14,266 nt of DNA from contig JAUVQD010000009.1 of NCBI GenBank assembly GCA_030598355.1, forward strand, positions 1-14,266. Reading direction: 5' to 3'. The position numbers were made by a program, and so were the translations under genes. Position 1 is the stretch's first letter; the number at the start of each line of letters is the position of its first letter. Shown piece by piece: positions 1 through 7,125 of this stretch. The notes under the pieces are model-generated. The model saw only the letters and a list, made by a program, of their open reading frames with translations, searched no databases and was not told where the DNA came from. Source of the DNA: Actinomycetes bacterium (GTDB lineage: Bacteria > Actinomycetota > Aquicultoria > CAJVYJ01 > JAUVQD01).

Positions 1-73
1 GCAGAAATATGTAGCTGAGGCAGAAAAGTCGTACGAGGACACAGCTGAAGAATTGGCAGACATCGGCCTCTAA
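1..73 (+). CDS. mraZ: Transcriptional regulator MraZ, C-terminal end (partial)
   Basis: Only the last 23 codons and the TAA stop are present; the gene begins outside the window. The visible tail, from QKYVAEAEKSYEDTAEELAD to the final IGL, is an acidic, helical end like that of MraZ proteins. Position is the stronger evidence, because mraZ directly precedes rsmH in most dcw clusters. MraZ is an AbrB-like DNA-binding protein that in studied bacteria binds repeats upstream of its own operon and controls dcw transcription. Its DNA-binding domains and any target repeats lie upstream of this window, so that control cannot be assessed here. The stop is 12 bp before the ATG of rsmH, consistent with one transcript. 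The call would be uncertain from the tail alone but is likely given the neighbour. Confidence 0.75.
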   Translation, partial: QKYVAEAEKSYEDTAEELADIGL

Positions 74-85
74 CGCAAATTGAAA

Positions 86-1036
86 ATGGAATATTCGCAT
101 ACATCAGTTTTGTCGGCTGAAGTCGTTTCCAGGCTCAACTGTACCAGTGGTTCTACCATTGTAGACTGCACTTTAGGCGGGGCAGGACACTCGGAAGCGA
201 TATTGAGATTAATTGCACCAAATGGGTTTCTGCTTGGGATTGACCAAGACAAAGAAGCAATAGACGTAGCTCGAGCCAGATTAAAGAGCTTCGGCCGACA
301 TTTCGAAATTTACCAAGGCAACTTCGCGAACATAGATGAAGCCTTGCAAAGTGTTGGGATTTTGGGAGTTGACGGATTTTTGTTGGATCTCGGATTGTCG
401 TCACTTCAACTAGCTAGAGAGTCAAGAGGGTTTTCTTATCAAAATGATGGCCCTCTTGACATGAGGTTTAATCAAAGTGGCTCAATTTCCGCGGCGGACA
501 TAATCAATGACTACTCGGAAGCCCAACTTACACAAGTTATTAGAGATTACGGGGAAGATCGTTGGGCCGGCCGGATAGCCAAGTTTGTTGTTGAAGCGCG
601 TGCTCGAGACAGGATTACGACGACAGGACAGCTTGTAGATTTGATTAAGGCGGCGATTCCGGCCGCGGCCAGGCGACGAGGGGGGCATCCGGCAAAACGG
701 ACGTTTCAAGCCTTGCGAATAGAGGTAAACCAGGAGCTTGGAGCCCTCAAGAAAGCACTGGAAGCGATGCCGAAATGGTTAAATGTCGGGGGTCGAATAG
801 CAGTTATTTCATATCATTCGCTTGAGGATAGAATAGTCAAAAAAGAATTCAGAGCTCGGGCCTTGGGCTGTACATGTCCGCCCGAGATCGCTATTTGCGT
901 CTGCAACAAGAAACCTGAGCTGCGAATAGAGACAACCAGACCGATTCGGCCATCAGCGGCTGAGATCGAGGCTAACCCAAGAGCCCGGAGCGCGAGACTT
1001 CGAGTCGCGGAAAAGGTAGACAATGGAAGCAGCTAG
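86..1036 (+). CDS. rsmH: 16S rRNA (cytosine(1402)-N4)-methyltransferase RsmH
   Basis: RsmH uses S-adenosylmethionine to methylate N4 of C1402 in the ribosomal decoding centre. From the ATG at 86 the protein is 316 residues, usual for the family. Visible motifs are DCTLGGAGHS (27-36) and GIDQD (51-55) for cofactor binding, LLDLGLSSLQL (99-109), PLDMRF (123-128), the family signature HPAKRTFQALRIEVN (201-215), SYHSLEDRIVK (242-252) and the C-terminal NPRARSARLR segment. Four cysteines near 262-273 (CTC...CVC) form a paired-Cys region seen in many Gram-positive homologues. An in-frame TTG at 80 would add two residues. Neither start has a clear Shine-Dalgarno sequence; I prefer the ATG because family members commonly begin close to this point. 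The 3' end overlaps ftsL by 14 nt. Confidence 0.97.
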   Translation: MEYSHTSVLSAEVVSRLNCTSGSTIVDCTLGGAGHSEAILRLIAPNGFLLGIDQDKEAIDVARARLKSFGRHFEIYQGNFANIDEALQSVGILGVDGFLLDLGLSSLQLARESRGFSYQNDGPLDMRFNQSGSISAADIINDYSEAQLTQVIRDYGEDRWAGRIAKFVVEARARDRITTTGQLVDLIKAAIPAAARRRGGHPAKRTFQALRIEVNQELGALKKALEAMPKWLNVGGRIAVISYHSLEDRIVKKEFRARALGCTCPPEIAICVCNKKPELRIETTRPIRPSAAEIEANPRARSARLRVAEKVDNGSS

Positions 1037-1463
1037 AAATATATATCCTGAAATATCACACAACCTTGTGTATCCTGTGCCGGAAAAGACCCGGACCAAA
1101 GGGAAACAGTTTAGTTTTAGAATTTTTGTTTTTGTTTTAGTCTTTGTTGGTTTGGCAGCGTTTGCCCATGTCTACCAGCAGGCTTTGGTTGCTCAAAATG
1201 GGATAGAGATTGCGCGCCTAAAAGCAGAAATAAAAGAGGAGGCACGGATAAGCAAAGACCTTGAGACACAAAAGATGCTGCTGAAATCTCCATCACGATT
1301 GGCGCGGTTGGCTCGGATTGATTTAGGGATGATAGAGCCGACGGAAATAAAATACATTGTTCTGCCGGCCGAGCTTGTGACGGCGTCCAAAGCAGCACAC
1401 ACCCCTAAGGATGAGAAAAGAGTGAATACAGTTTTGGCTAAGATAAGCCTTCTGGCTAGGTAG
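1023..1463 (+). CDS. ftsL: Cell division protein FtsL
   Basis: FtsL is a small bitopic membrane protein. With FtsQ/DivIB and FtsB/DivIC it forms the divisome subcomplex that activates FtsW-FtsI. This 146-residue protein has a basic cytoplasmic N-terminus (about 1-31), one transmembrane segment (about 32-50, FRIFVFVLVFVGLAAFAHV) and a charged heptad-like coiled coil (about 58-88). The segment SPSRLARLARIDLGMIEP (89-106) is typical of the FtsL/DivIC fold. Sequence conservation in this family is low, so the name rests on architecture plus position between rsmH and ftsI. The ATG at 1023 has an AAGG at 1013-1016 with 6-nt spacing and lies 14 nt inside rsmH. Its TAG stop directly abuts the GTG of ftsI. 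The C-terminal 35 residues beyond the conserved block are not recognisable. Confidence 0.9.
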   Translation: MEAARNIYPEISHNLVYPVPEKTRTKGKQFSFRIFVFVLVFVGLAAFAHVYQQALVAQNGIEIARLKAEIKEEARISKDLETQKMLLKSPSRLARLARIDLGMIEPTEIKYIVLPAELVTASKAAHTPKDEKRVNTVLAKISLLAR

Positions 1464-3158
1464 GTGAAGAAGATACTGTTTTTCCCCGGAAACCGGAAGA
1501 AAAATAGACGGAAACGGAAACCTAGAGACAGGTTTCCTTTTTTATTTCTTTTACTAATATTCTTTTTACTTACCATTGGCGCCCGTTTGATTTCAATCCA
1601 AGCTGTAAAGGCGGAAAAGTTCGATCGAATGGCCCAGAACCAGAGATTAACAAAGGTTGAGTTGGTGCCTGAGCGAGGTATCATATACGATAGAAATCGT
1701 GAGATATTATCGATAAGCCTCGACAAAGATACCGTTTTCGCGAATCCCCTGCAGATCAAGGGGCACCAGAAAAGGATTGTGGCCAGGCGCTTAGCGCCCA
1801 TTCTCAAGCTGAGCAGAAGATCGCTTTATAAAAAATTGAAGATGGAGCTCGGTTTCGTATATATCAAACGAAAAGTAGACAAGAACGTTACCGCTAAAAT
1901 CAAAAAGCTCAATATCACCGGGATAGGTTTTATTCCTGAAAGTAAGCGTTTTTACCCTGGAAAGGCAATCGCCGCGCATGTGATTGGCTTTGCTGGCATG
2001 GACAACGTTGGATTGAACGGCGTTGAACAAAGTTTTGACTCGTATTTAAAAGGCAAACCCGGCCAACTAATAATGGAGCAAGACTTAGTTGGCAGACCGA
2101 TACCGGGAGGAGAGTACAGGTATCTTCCTCCCACAGATGGGCGCGATTTGATTTTAACGCTAGACAAGGAGATTCAATATAAAGCTCAAGTAGAGCTTAG
2201 GAGAGCTGTCAACAAATGGAAAGCAACGGCTGGCTGGATCGTTGTTATGGATAGTCAGACCGGCGAAGTATACGCGCTCGCAAACTATCCAACATATAAC
2301 TTAAACAAGTTCTCAGAGACAGACCCGAAGCTCTTTAGGAATAGAGCCATTTCCGATGTTTACGAACCCGGCTCGACTATGAAAATAGTCACCGCGTCAG
2401 CGGCGCTTGAAGAAAAGCTATATTCACCGGGTACTTTGCTGAATTTACCGGGAAGAATCCAAGTGGGCGGACATACGATACACGAAGCTCATGAAAGAGG
2501 AGCCGAGATATTTTCTTTTAAAGAAATCGTCACCCGCTCGAGCAATATAGGAGCGGTTGTTATCGGGCAGTCACTAGGGCCGGAAAGAATCTATCAATAT
2601 ATTGAACGTTTTGGGCTAAATCAAGGCACAGGAACAGAATTGCCCGATGAAGGACAAGGTTACACGCCTCCGACAAACATATGGTCCGCTAGTTCTATCG
2701 CAAACATTCCGTTCGGGCAAGGGTTATCGGCAACCAGCCTGGAATCGGCTCGAGCTATTAATGTTGTCGCGGCAGGAGGAAAACTCGTTTCACCTCGGTT
2801 CACCAGGAAAGACCTTGGAGGCAGCAAGCAAGTAATATCTAAGGCAACCGCGGCTCAAATGGCCGAGATCATGACCGAGGCGGTTGAAAACGGGACAGGG
2901 GGAGGCGCGAAAGTGCCTGGATACAAAGTAGCAGGTAAGACCGGCACCGCGCAGAAACCTAAAGTTGATGCCAGGGGCTATGATCCCGGAAAATACATTT
3001 CATCTTTTGTCGGTTTTCTACCGGCGGATAATCCGAAGCTGACAATTTTGGTTGCTATAGACGAACCACAAGGCGCTATATATGGTGGCGTAGTCGCGGC
3101 CCCCGTTTTTTCAGCGGTTGGCGAATACGCGCTGAAGAGGTTGCGAGTGCAACCTTAA
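1464..3158 (+). CDS. ftsI: Septal peptidoglycan transpeptidase FtsI (class B penicillin-binding protein)
   Basis: This class B PBP cross-links septal peptidoglycan as the partner of FtsW. It is 564 residues. The very basic cytoplasmic tail (RKKNRRKRKPRDR, 11-23) precedes one membrane anchor (about 24-40). A dimerisation/pedestal domain follows, with RGIIYDRN (71-78) and GLNGVE (183-188). The transpeptidase domain carries all three catalytic motifs: STMK with nucleophile S304 and K307, SSN at 359-361, and KTGT at 492-495. No PASTA domain follows, unlike PBP2x-type proteins. The GTG start abuts the ftsL stop with only a weak TAGG upstream, so coupling to ftsL translation is likely. A hairpin followed by a T-run lies about 50-90 nt inside the gene and is listed separately. 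The next gene, murE, starts 42 bp downstream. Confidence 0.97.
   Translation: MKKILFFPGNRKKNRRKRKPRDRFPFLFLLLIFFLLTIGARLISIQAVKAEKFDRMAQNQRLTKVELVPERGIIYDRNREILSISLDKDTVFANPLQIKGHQKRIVARRLAPILKLSRRSLYKKLKMELGFVYIKRKVDKNVTAKIKKLNITGIGFIPESKRFYPGKAIAAHVIGFAGMDNVGLNGVEQSFDSYLKGKPGQLIMEQDLVGRPIPGGEYRYLPPTDGRDLILTLDKEIQYKAQVELRRAVNKWKATAGWIVVMDSQTGEVYALANYPTYNLNKFSETDPKLFRNRAISDVYEPGSTMKIVTASAALEEKLYSPGTLLNLPGRIQVGGHTIHEAHERGAEIFSFKEIVTRSSNIGAVVIGQSLGPERIYQYIERFGLNQGTGTELPDEGQGYTPPTNIWSASSIANIPFGQGLSATSLESARAINVVAAGGKLVSPRFTRKDLGGSKQVISKATAAQMAEIMTEAVENGTGGGAKVPGYKVAGKTGTAQKPKVDARGYDPGKYISSFVGFLPADNPKLTILVAIDEPQGAIYGGVVAAPVFSAVGEYALKRLRVQP
1516..1543 (+). terminator. Terminator-like hairpin plus T-run inside the start of ftsI
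   Basis: The arms GGAAACC (1516-1522) and GGTTTCC (1531-1537) pair perfectly around an 8-nt loop and are followed at once by six T residues (1538-1543) and more T-rich sequence. This is the outline of an intrinsic terminator on the coding strand, about 50 nt after the ftsI GTG. A second identical left arm, GGAAACC, lies at 1488-1494 and could compete for the same right arm. The stem is only 7 bp, and the T-run encodes the phenylalanine-rich membrane segment of FtsI, so chance is a serious alternative. Confidence 0.25.
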
Positions 3159-3169
3159 GGGGTAGGCGC

Positions 3170-3193
3170 GTGAGCATTTATGAATGGAATTGA
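3170..3193 (+). CDS. Possible 7-codon leader peptide upstream of murE
   Basis: In the 42-bp gap between ftsI and murE, AAGGGG (3157-3162) stands 7 nt before a GTG at 3170. That GTG opens a short frame reading V-S-I-Y-E-W-N and then TGA. It is the only strong ribosome-binding sequence in the gap, and it is too far (38 nt) from the murE GTG to serve it directly. The frame ends 7 nt before that start, which would suit re-initiation. Two other tiny frames, at 3180 and 3184, also run up to or into the murE start. So short a frame can easily arise by chance, and no homologue is known to me. Confidence 0.2.
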   Translation: MSIYEWN

Positions 3194-3200
3194 TTGATCC

Positions 3201-4676
3201 GTGAAAATCGCTGAGCTGGCGTCGGCAATGGATATAAAGAAGCCCGTGGACGATATCAATATCAAAGATATCGTCTATGACTCACGGCGAACCCGGCCAG
3301 GCTCGTTGTTCGTTGCTATTCCCGGGACTCAAGTAGACGGCCATAAATTCATTGACCAAGCCTTAGATAGGGGCGCGGTTGCCGCCGTGGTGGAGAGGGC
3401 GCGACCTGACCTGGCCGGGGAGTTAGCACAACTAGAAGTTCCAAATGCGCGGAAAGCTTTAGCGCAAGCCTCAGATACATTCTTTGGTCAGCCAAGCAGG
3501 AAATTGAGGCTGGTTGGCGTTACCGGAACAAACGGAAAAACAACGATCGCGTATTTGATGGAATCAATTTTTAAGCATGCTGGTCTTAAGACCGGGCTGA
3601 TAGGCACCATTGAATACAAGATTGACAACAAGCGTTATCATACCGAGAGAACGACGCCGGAATCATTAGATTTGCAACGCATATTAGCGCAGATGGTCTC
3701 AGATGGCGTGCAGATCGCAATAATGGAAGTATCTTCGCATGCTCTTCATTTAGCGAGGGTTGATCAGTGTCGGTTTGCCGGCCGGGTTTTCGCAAATCTC
3801 AGCCGTGACCACCTTGATTTCCACAGTAATATAGAGGACTATTTTTTATCAAAGGCCCGTTTATTTACAGATCCGGCTTTTGGTTCCGGCCTGAGAATGA
3901 TAAATATCGATGATGCTTTCGGGCGACGACTAGTCGATATGTGCGATAAAGATGATACGGTTACTTTTGGGGGGAGTGACGGGGATTATAAGCTGGCGCA
4001 AGTTAAGTCTTCAGCTGTGGAGACCTCGTTTATGCTCAACAGCTCGGCCGCTAGCCTGGCGGTCAAAAGTCGAATGGTGGGAGACTTTAATATTGTCAAT
4101 CTGGCATTAGCCGGAGCTTCAGCATTTGAATTGGGAGCATCGGAAAAAAGCGTGTCTGCGGGCATTTGGGATGTCGCGGGAGTCCCCGGGCGTTTTGAAA
4201 AAATAGCATGTGGCCAGAATTTCCAGGTTTTTGTTGATTACGCGCATACACCGGATGGCCTGGAAAAAGTCTTGTCGACGGCGAAAAATCTAACTGGAAC
4301 CAAAAGACTGATCACAGTTTTCGGGTGCGGCGGTGATCGTGATCGTGGGAAAAGACCGGAAATGGGCGTAATCGCCGGTCGCTTGAGCGATATCGCCATA
4401 GTGACATCAGACAACCCGCGGAGCGAAGAGCCGGAAGAAATCATTAGAGACATTATTCGGGGGATTCCAGAAGAGGCGGCTGCGGAATTAAACGTAGAAG
4501 TCGAACGAGAAAAGGCAATTAAACTGGCGATCAACACAGCGCGAAAAGATGACGTCGTTGTAATTGCCGGGAAAGGGCATGAAGACTACCAGATACTCGG
4601 AGACAAGGTAATCTCTTTTGATGACAGCGTCGTGGCAAGAGTTGCGCTTGAGGAGATGCTTAGTGGTACCAATTAA
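3201..4676 (+). CDS. murE: UDP-MurNAc-L-Ala-D-Glu:meso-diaminopimelate ligase MurE
   Basis: MurE adds the third residue of the stem peptide in the cytoplasm, using ATP. The 491-residue protein has the three-domain Mur ligase layout. The N-terminal UDP-binding domain contains YDSRRTRPGSLFVAIPG (26-42). The central ATPase domain has the P-loop GTNGKTT (109-115), TTPE (151-154), EVSSH (176-180), SRDHLDFH (201-208) and K218 in the position of the carbamylated lysine. The C-terminal domain contains DNPR (404-407) and GKGHEDYQ (457-464). DNPR is the established signature for meso-diaminopimelate rather than lysine. The GTG start at 3201 matches the usual family N-terminus but has no good Shine-Dalgarno of its own (only GGAA about 11 nt upstream). 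The end overlaps murF by 14 nt. Confidence 0.97.
   Translation: MKIAELASAMDIKKPVDDINIKDIVYDSRRTRPGSLFVAIPGTQVDGHKFIDQALDRGAVAAVVERARPDLAGELAQLEVPNARKALAQASDTFFGQPSRKLRLVGVTGTNGKTTIAYLMESIFKHAGLKTGLIGTIEYKIDNKRYHTERTTPESLDLQRILAQMVSDGVQIAIMEVSSHALHLARVDQCRFAGRVFANLSRDHLDFHSNIEDYFLSKARLFTDPAFGSGLRMINIDDAFGRRLVDMCDKDDTVTFGGSDGDYKLAQVKSSAVETSFMLNSSAASLAVKSRMVGDFNIVNLALAGASAFELGASEKSVSAGIWDVAGVPGRFEKIACGQNFQVFVDYAHTPDGLEKVLSTAKNLTGTKRLITVFGCGGDRDRGKRPEMGVIAGRLSDIAIVTSDNPRSEEPEEIIRDIIRGIPEEAAAELNVEVEREKAIKLAINTARKDDVVVIAGKGHEDYQILGDKVISFDDSVVARVALEEMLSGTN
3249..3275 (+). other. Perfect 9-bp inverted repeat early in murE
   Basis: GACGATATC (3249-3257) and GATATCGTC (3267-3275) are exact reverse complements separated by 9 nt, and a G-T pair could extend the stem by one. 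The structure lies about 50 nt downstream of the murE GTG, at codons 17-25. No T-run follows, so it is not terminator-like. It could slow ribosomes or act with the upstream leader frame. A repeat this size is also not improbable by chance in 14 kb. Confidence 0.3.
4651..4655 (+). promoter_or_regulatory. Ribosome-binding site deciding the murF start
   Basis: AGGAG sits inside the end of murE, 7 nt before the GTG at 4663. The open frame continues upstream to a TTG at 4618, but only the GTG at 4663 has this spacing, and it gives a normal MurF N-terminus. This is why the shorter start is used. Confidence 0.75.
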
Positions 4677-6066
4677 AGCCAAAGATATTCAAGAGGCGAG
4701 CGGGGCGGAGCTATTGTCGGGTGATCCCGAGTCACTCGTTTCTTCAATTTCGGCGGATTCTAGATGTTTACGCGTTGGAGATCTATTCATTCCCTTAAAA
4801 GGCTTGAATTTTAACGCCCACGAGTTTATCGATCAAGCCATGGCTAACGGAGCGGTAGGATTTTTGACGGAGCAAAATAGCGGGGACGTCAAAACGTGGC
4901 TTACAGGAACAAATCTAGTATTCTTAGTTGGAGACACGCATAAAGCCTTAAATAGCATCGCGCACCTTGTTAGAAGGCGGCTCCGGGCCAAGGTAGTCGG
5001 CATTTCCGGAAGCACAGGCAAGACCTCCACAAAAGATATTTTATCTTCGATAACCAAGGAAACCTTTAATCTCACAGCGTCGGCTAAAAATAATAATAAC
5101 GAAATTGGCGTCCCGATGACTATCACTGAAGCTAAGCTAGAGACTGAGCTATTAGTAGTGGAGATGGGCATGCGTGGAGTGGGCCAAATAGCTTCACTAG
5201 CGGCCATCACTGAGCCTGATATTGGTATCGTAACGAATATCGGACAGGCCCATATCGGCTTGCTCGGGTCGGAGGAGAAGATCGCTCGAGCCAAAGCAGA
5301 GCTCATTGAGGCCTTGCCGGCGGATGGTTATGCCATACTGAATGCAGATGATGAATGGCTCGACTATCTGAAAGAGAGAACTGAGGCCAAAGTGGTTACC
5401 TTTGGACTCTCAAGTAATGCCGATTATAGAGCTGTTGAGATCAGCTACGACGATATGGCCTTGCCGAGCTGGCGTCTGGTTGTTAACGGTTCCGAGGGTC
5501 CTATCTTTAAGCTCCCGGTTCCGGGTCGACATAATATTACTAATGCATTAGCGGCCATAGCGGCGGCTAAGATTTTAGGGGTCGACGATCGCGCAATCGC
5601 TGACGGTTTGAGTCAAGTGGAACTCGGTGATATGCGGTTGAATATTGTGAGAAGCGGGCTAGGTTTCATGATTGTCAATGATACGTACAACGCTAATCCG
5701 TCATCAATGGCAGAGGCGCTGGAAACGGTGGCAAAGATAAAAACCGATACCAATCGATACGCTGTTTTAGGTGCGATGGCCGAGCTAGGAGAAGATTCGA
5801 TCGCGGCACACAAAGAAGTCGGCAGAAAGATTGCATCCGTTGGTATTGATCGGCTGGCGGCAGTTGGAAAGGAAACCGAGGATATCGCGAAATCAGCGGT
5901 TCAGAATGGACTACCTGAGCAGGACGTAAAATGGTTTCAGTCAAAAGATGATGTCGCTCCCTGGTTGTTGACTCGTTTGATGCCCGGTGATGTTGTTCTG
6001 GTCAAAGGATCGCGAGTAGCCGGCCTGGAATCTGTTGTGGAAGAGTTGTCTAAAGAGAGAGAGTGA
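4663..6066 (+). CDS. murF: UDP-MurNAc-tripeptide:D-alanyl-D-alanine ligase MurF
   Basis: MurF attaches D-Ala-D-Ala to the UDP-MurNAc tripeptide, the last cytoplasmic step before the lipid stage. From the GTG at 4663 the protein has 467 residues. Motifs are ADSRCLRVGDLFIPLKG (31-47) in the N-terminal domain, the P-loop GSTGKTS (116-122), NNNNEIG (143-149), EMGMRG (167-172), TNIGQAHI (191-198), K211 as the likely carbamylated lysine, GRHNITNALAA (288-298) and NDTYNANPSSM (339-349), which is diagnostic for MurF. The frame could extend to a TTG at 4618, but the AGGAG at 4651-4655 favours 4663, giving a 14-nt overlap with murE. The stop shares GTGA with the mraY start, a 4-nt overlap that suggests coupled translation. 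Confidence 0.96.
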   Translation: MVPIKAKDIQEASGAELLSGDPESLVSSISADSRCLRVGDLFIPLKGLNFNAHEFIDQAMANGAVGFLTEQNSGDVKTWLTGTNLVFLVGDTHKALNSIAHLVRRRLRAKVVGISGSTGKTSTKDILSSITKETFNLTASAKNNNNEIGVPMTITEAKLETELLVVEMGMRGVGQIASLAAITEPDIGIVTNIGQAHIGLLGSEEKIARAKAELIEALPADGYAILNADDEWLDYLKERTEAKVVTFGLSSNADYRAVEISYDDMALPSWRLVVNGSEGPIFKLPVPGRHNITNALAAIAAAKILGVDDRAIADGLSQVELGDMRLNIVRSGLGFMIVNDTYNANPSSMAEALETVAKIKTDTNRYAVLGAMAELGEDSIAAHKEVGRKIASVGIDRLAAVGKETEDIAKSAVQNGLPEQDVKWFQSKDDVAPWLLTRLMPGDVVLVKGSRVAGLESVVEELSKERE

Positions 6067-7094
6067 ATTTGCGTTTTCCAACTTATACAATTTTCTTAAC
6101 GGCGGTCTTAGCGCTTGTAATAATTGCCGCGCTGGCGCCATTTTGGATCAGGCTGTTGAAGTCAAGAGGCATCGGCCAAAACGTCAGGGTTGACGGTCCT
6201 CAAGGGCACCTTTTAAAAGAAGGTACGCCGACAATGGGCGGTGTCCTGATCATTGCCACCGTCATTATCACGTTCTTAGCTATGGGCCGCCTCGACAAAG
6301 TGACCGTCATTGTTATGGTTTCCATAGTAGCCTGCGGGGTACTGGGTTTTGTCGATGATGTCAGCAAAGTCTTGCGCGAGCGCTCATTAGGTGTCACGGC
6401 TCGGTATAAGCTTATGGTTTTAGCGGCGATATCTATTACGGTGGGCTTGCTGGCGGTCAATTACACGGGCCTGTCCAGCAATGTCGCTGTCCCTTTAACA
6501 AATATTTCCTTGGACATGGGGAAACTTACCAGCTCTTTTAGTATCGGTAGCACGACGATCAAATTTCCCTGGCTTTACCTGGTCTTTCTTTATCTCTTAA
6601 TTGCCGGTACAGCTAATACTGTAAATCTTACAGATGGACTGGACGGACTAGCTGCCGGTACTGTCACTATCGTTATGTTGGCTTATGCTGGCATTGCTTT
6701 TAGGCAAGGCCATTTGGATTTAGCTATTTTCTCTGCGGCCATCGGCGGAGCGTGTATTGGTTTCTTGTGGTACAACTCTTTTCCGGCCGACATTTTTATG
6801 GGGGACACGGGTGCTATCGGGCTTGGCGGAGCTATCGCGGGTATGGCCGTGGCTACCAAAACGGAACTCTTATTGATGTTAATCGGCGGCATCTATGTAA
6901 TTGAGGGGTTGTCGGTAATAATTCAGGTGGTCGTCTTTCGAATGACCGGGAATCGAGTTTTTAAGATGGCCCCTATTCATCATCATTTTGAAATACTGGG
7001 CTGGTCAGAAACGAAAGTCATGATTAGATTTTGGATTGTCACAGGTGTTTTAGCTGGGGCCGGTTTTGCTCTCTATTTCATTTCGGCACGATGA
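6063..7094 (+). CDS. mraY: Phospho-MurNAc-pentapeptide-transferase MraY
   Basis: MraY is the integral membrane enzyme that transfers phospho-MurNAc-pentapeptide to undecaprenyl phosphate, giving lipid I. The 343-residue protein is strongly hydrophobic, with about ten membrane segments. It carries the family motifs GTPTMGG (54-60), FVDD (96-99, aspartates of the active site), NLTDGLDGLA (188-197), FMGDTG (245-250) and PIHHHFE (304-310, the conserved histidine loop). Its GTG start lies within the murF stop (GTGA), with only an AGAGAG-type purine stretch upstream, so initiation probably depends on ribosomes finishing murF. It sits between murF and murD, its common place in dcw clusters. Nothing is truncated or unusual. 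Confidence 0.97.
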   Translation: MNLRFPTYTIFLTAVLALVIIAALAPFWIRLLKSRGIGQNVRVDGPQGHLLKEGTPTMGGVLIIATVIITFLAMGRLDKVTVIVMVSIVACGVLGFVDDVSKVLRERSLGVTARYKLMVLAAISITVGLLAVNYTGLSSNVAVPLTNISLDMGKLTSSFSIGSTTIKFPWLYLVFLYLLIAGTANTVNLTDGLDGLAAGTVTIVMLAYAGIAFRQGHLDLAIFSAAIGGACIGFLWYNSFPADIFMGDTGAIGLGGAIAGMAVATKTELLLMLIGGIYVIEGLSVIIQVVVFRMTGNRVFKMAPIHHHFEILGWSETKVMIRFWIVTGVLAGAGFALYFISAR

Positions 7095-7125
7095 TAGGCC
7101 AAATTTGAGAAAGCTGGCGACAAAG

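Noticed and set aside
1193..1807. 204-codon open frame on the minus strand across ftsL and ftsI
   Set aside because: It is antisense to two well-supported genes, spans their junction, has a composition reflecting the opposite-strand codons, and matches no family I recognise.
3582..3593. Perfect 12-bp palindrome GGTCTTAAGACC in murE
   Set aside because: Several palindromes of this length are expected by chance in 14 kb, and it lies mid-gene with no supporting context.
4618..4662. Upstream extension of murF to a TTG at 4618
   Set aside because: The AGGAG at 4651-4655 is correctly spaced only for the GTG at 4663, and the added residues are just murE sequence read in another frame.
4833..5306. 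157-codon open frame on the minus strand inside murF
   Set aside because: It is fully antisense to the conserved central domain of MurF; its Ser/Thr/Pro-rich sequence is a typical shadow of codon bias.
7066..7125. Upstream extension of murD to TTG codons at 7066 or 7105
   Set aside because: The extra residues do not resemble a MurD N-terminus, and the ATG at 7126 gives the usual family start; the 7066 option would also overlap mraY.
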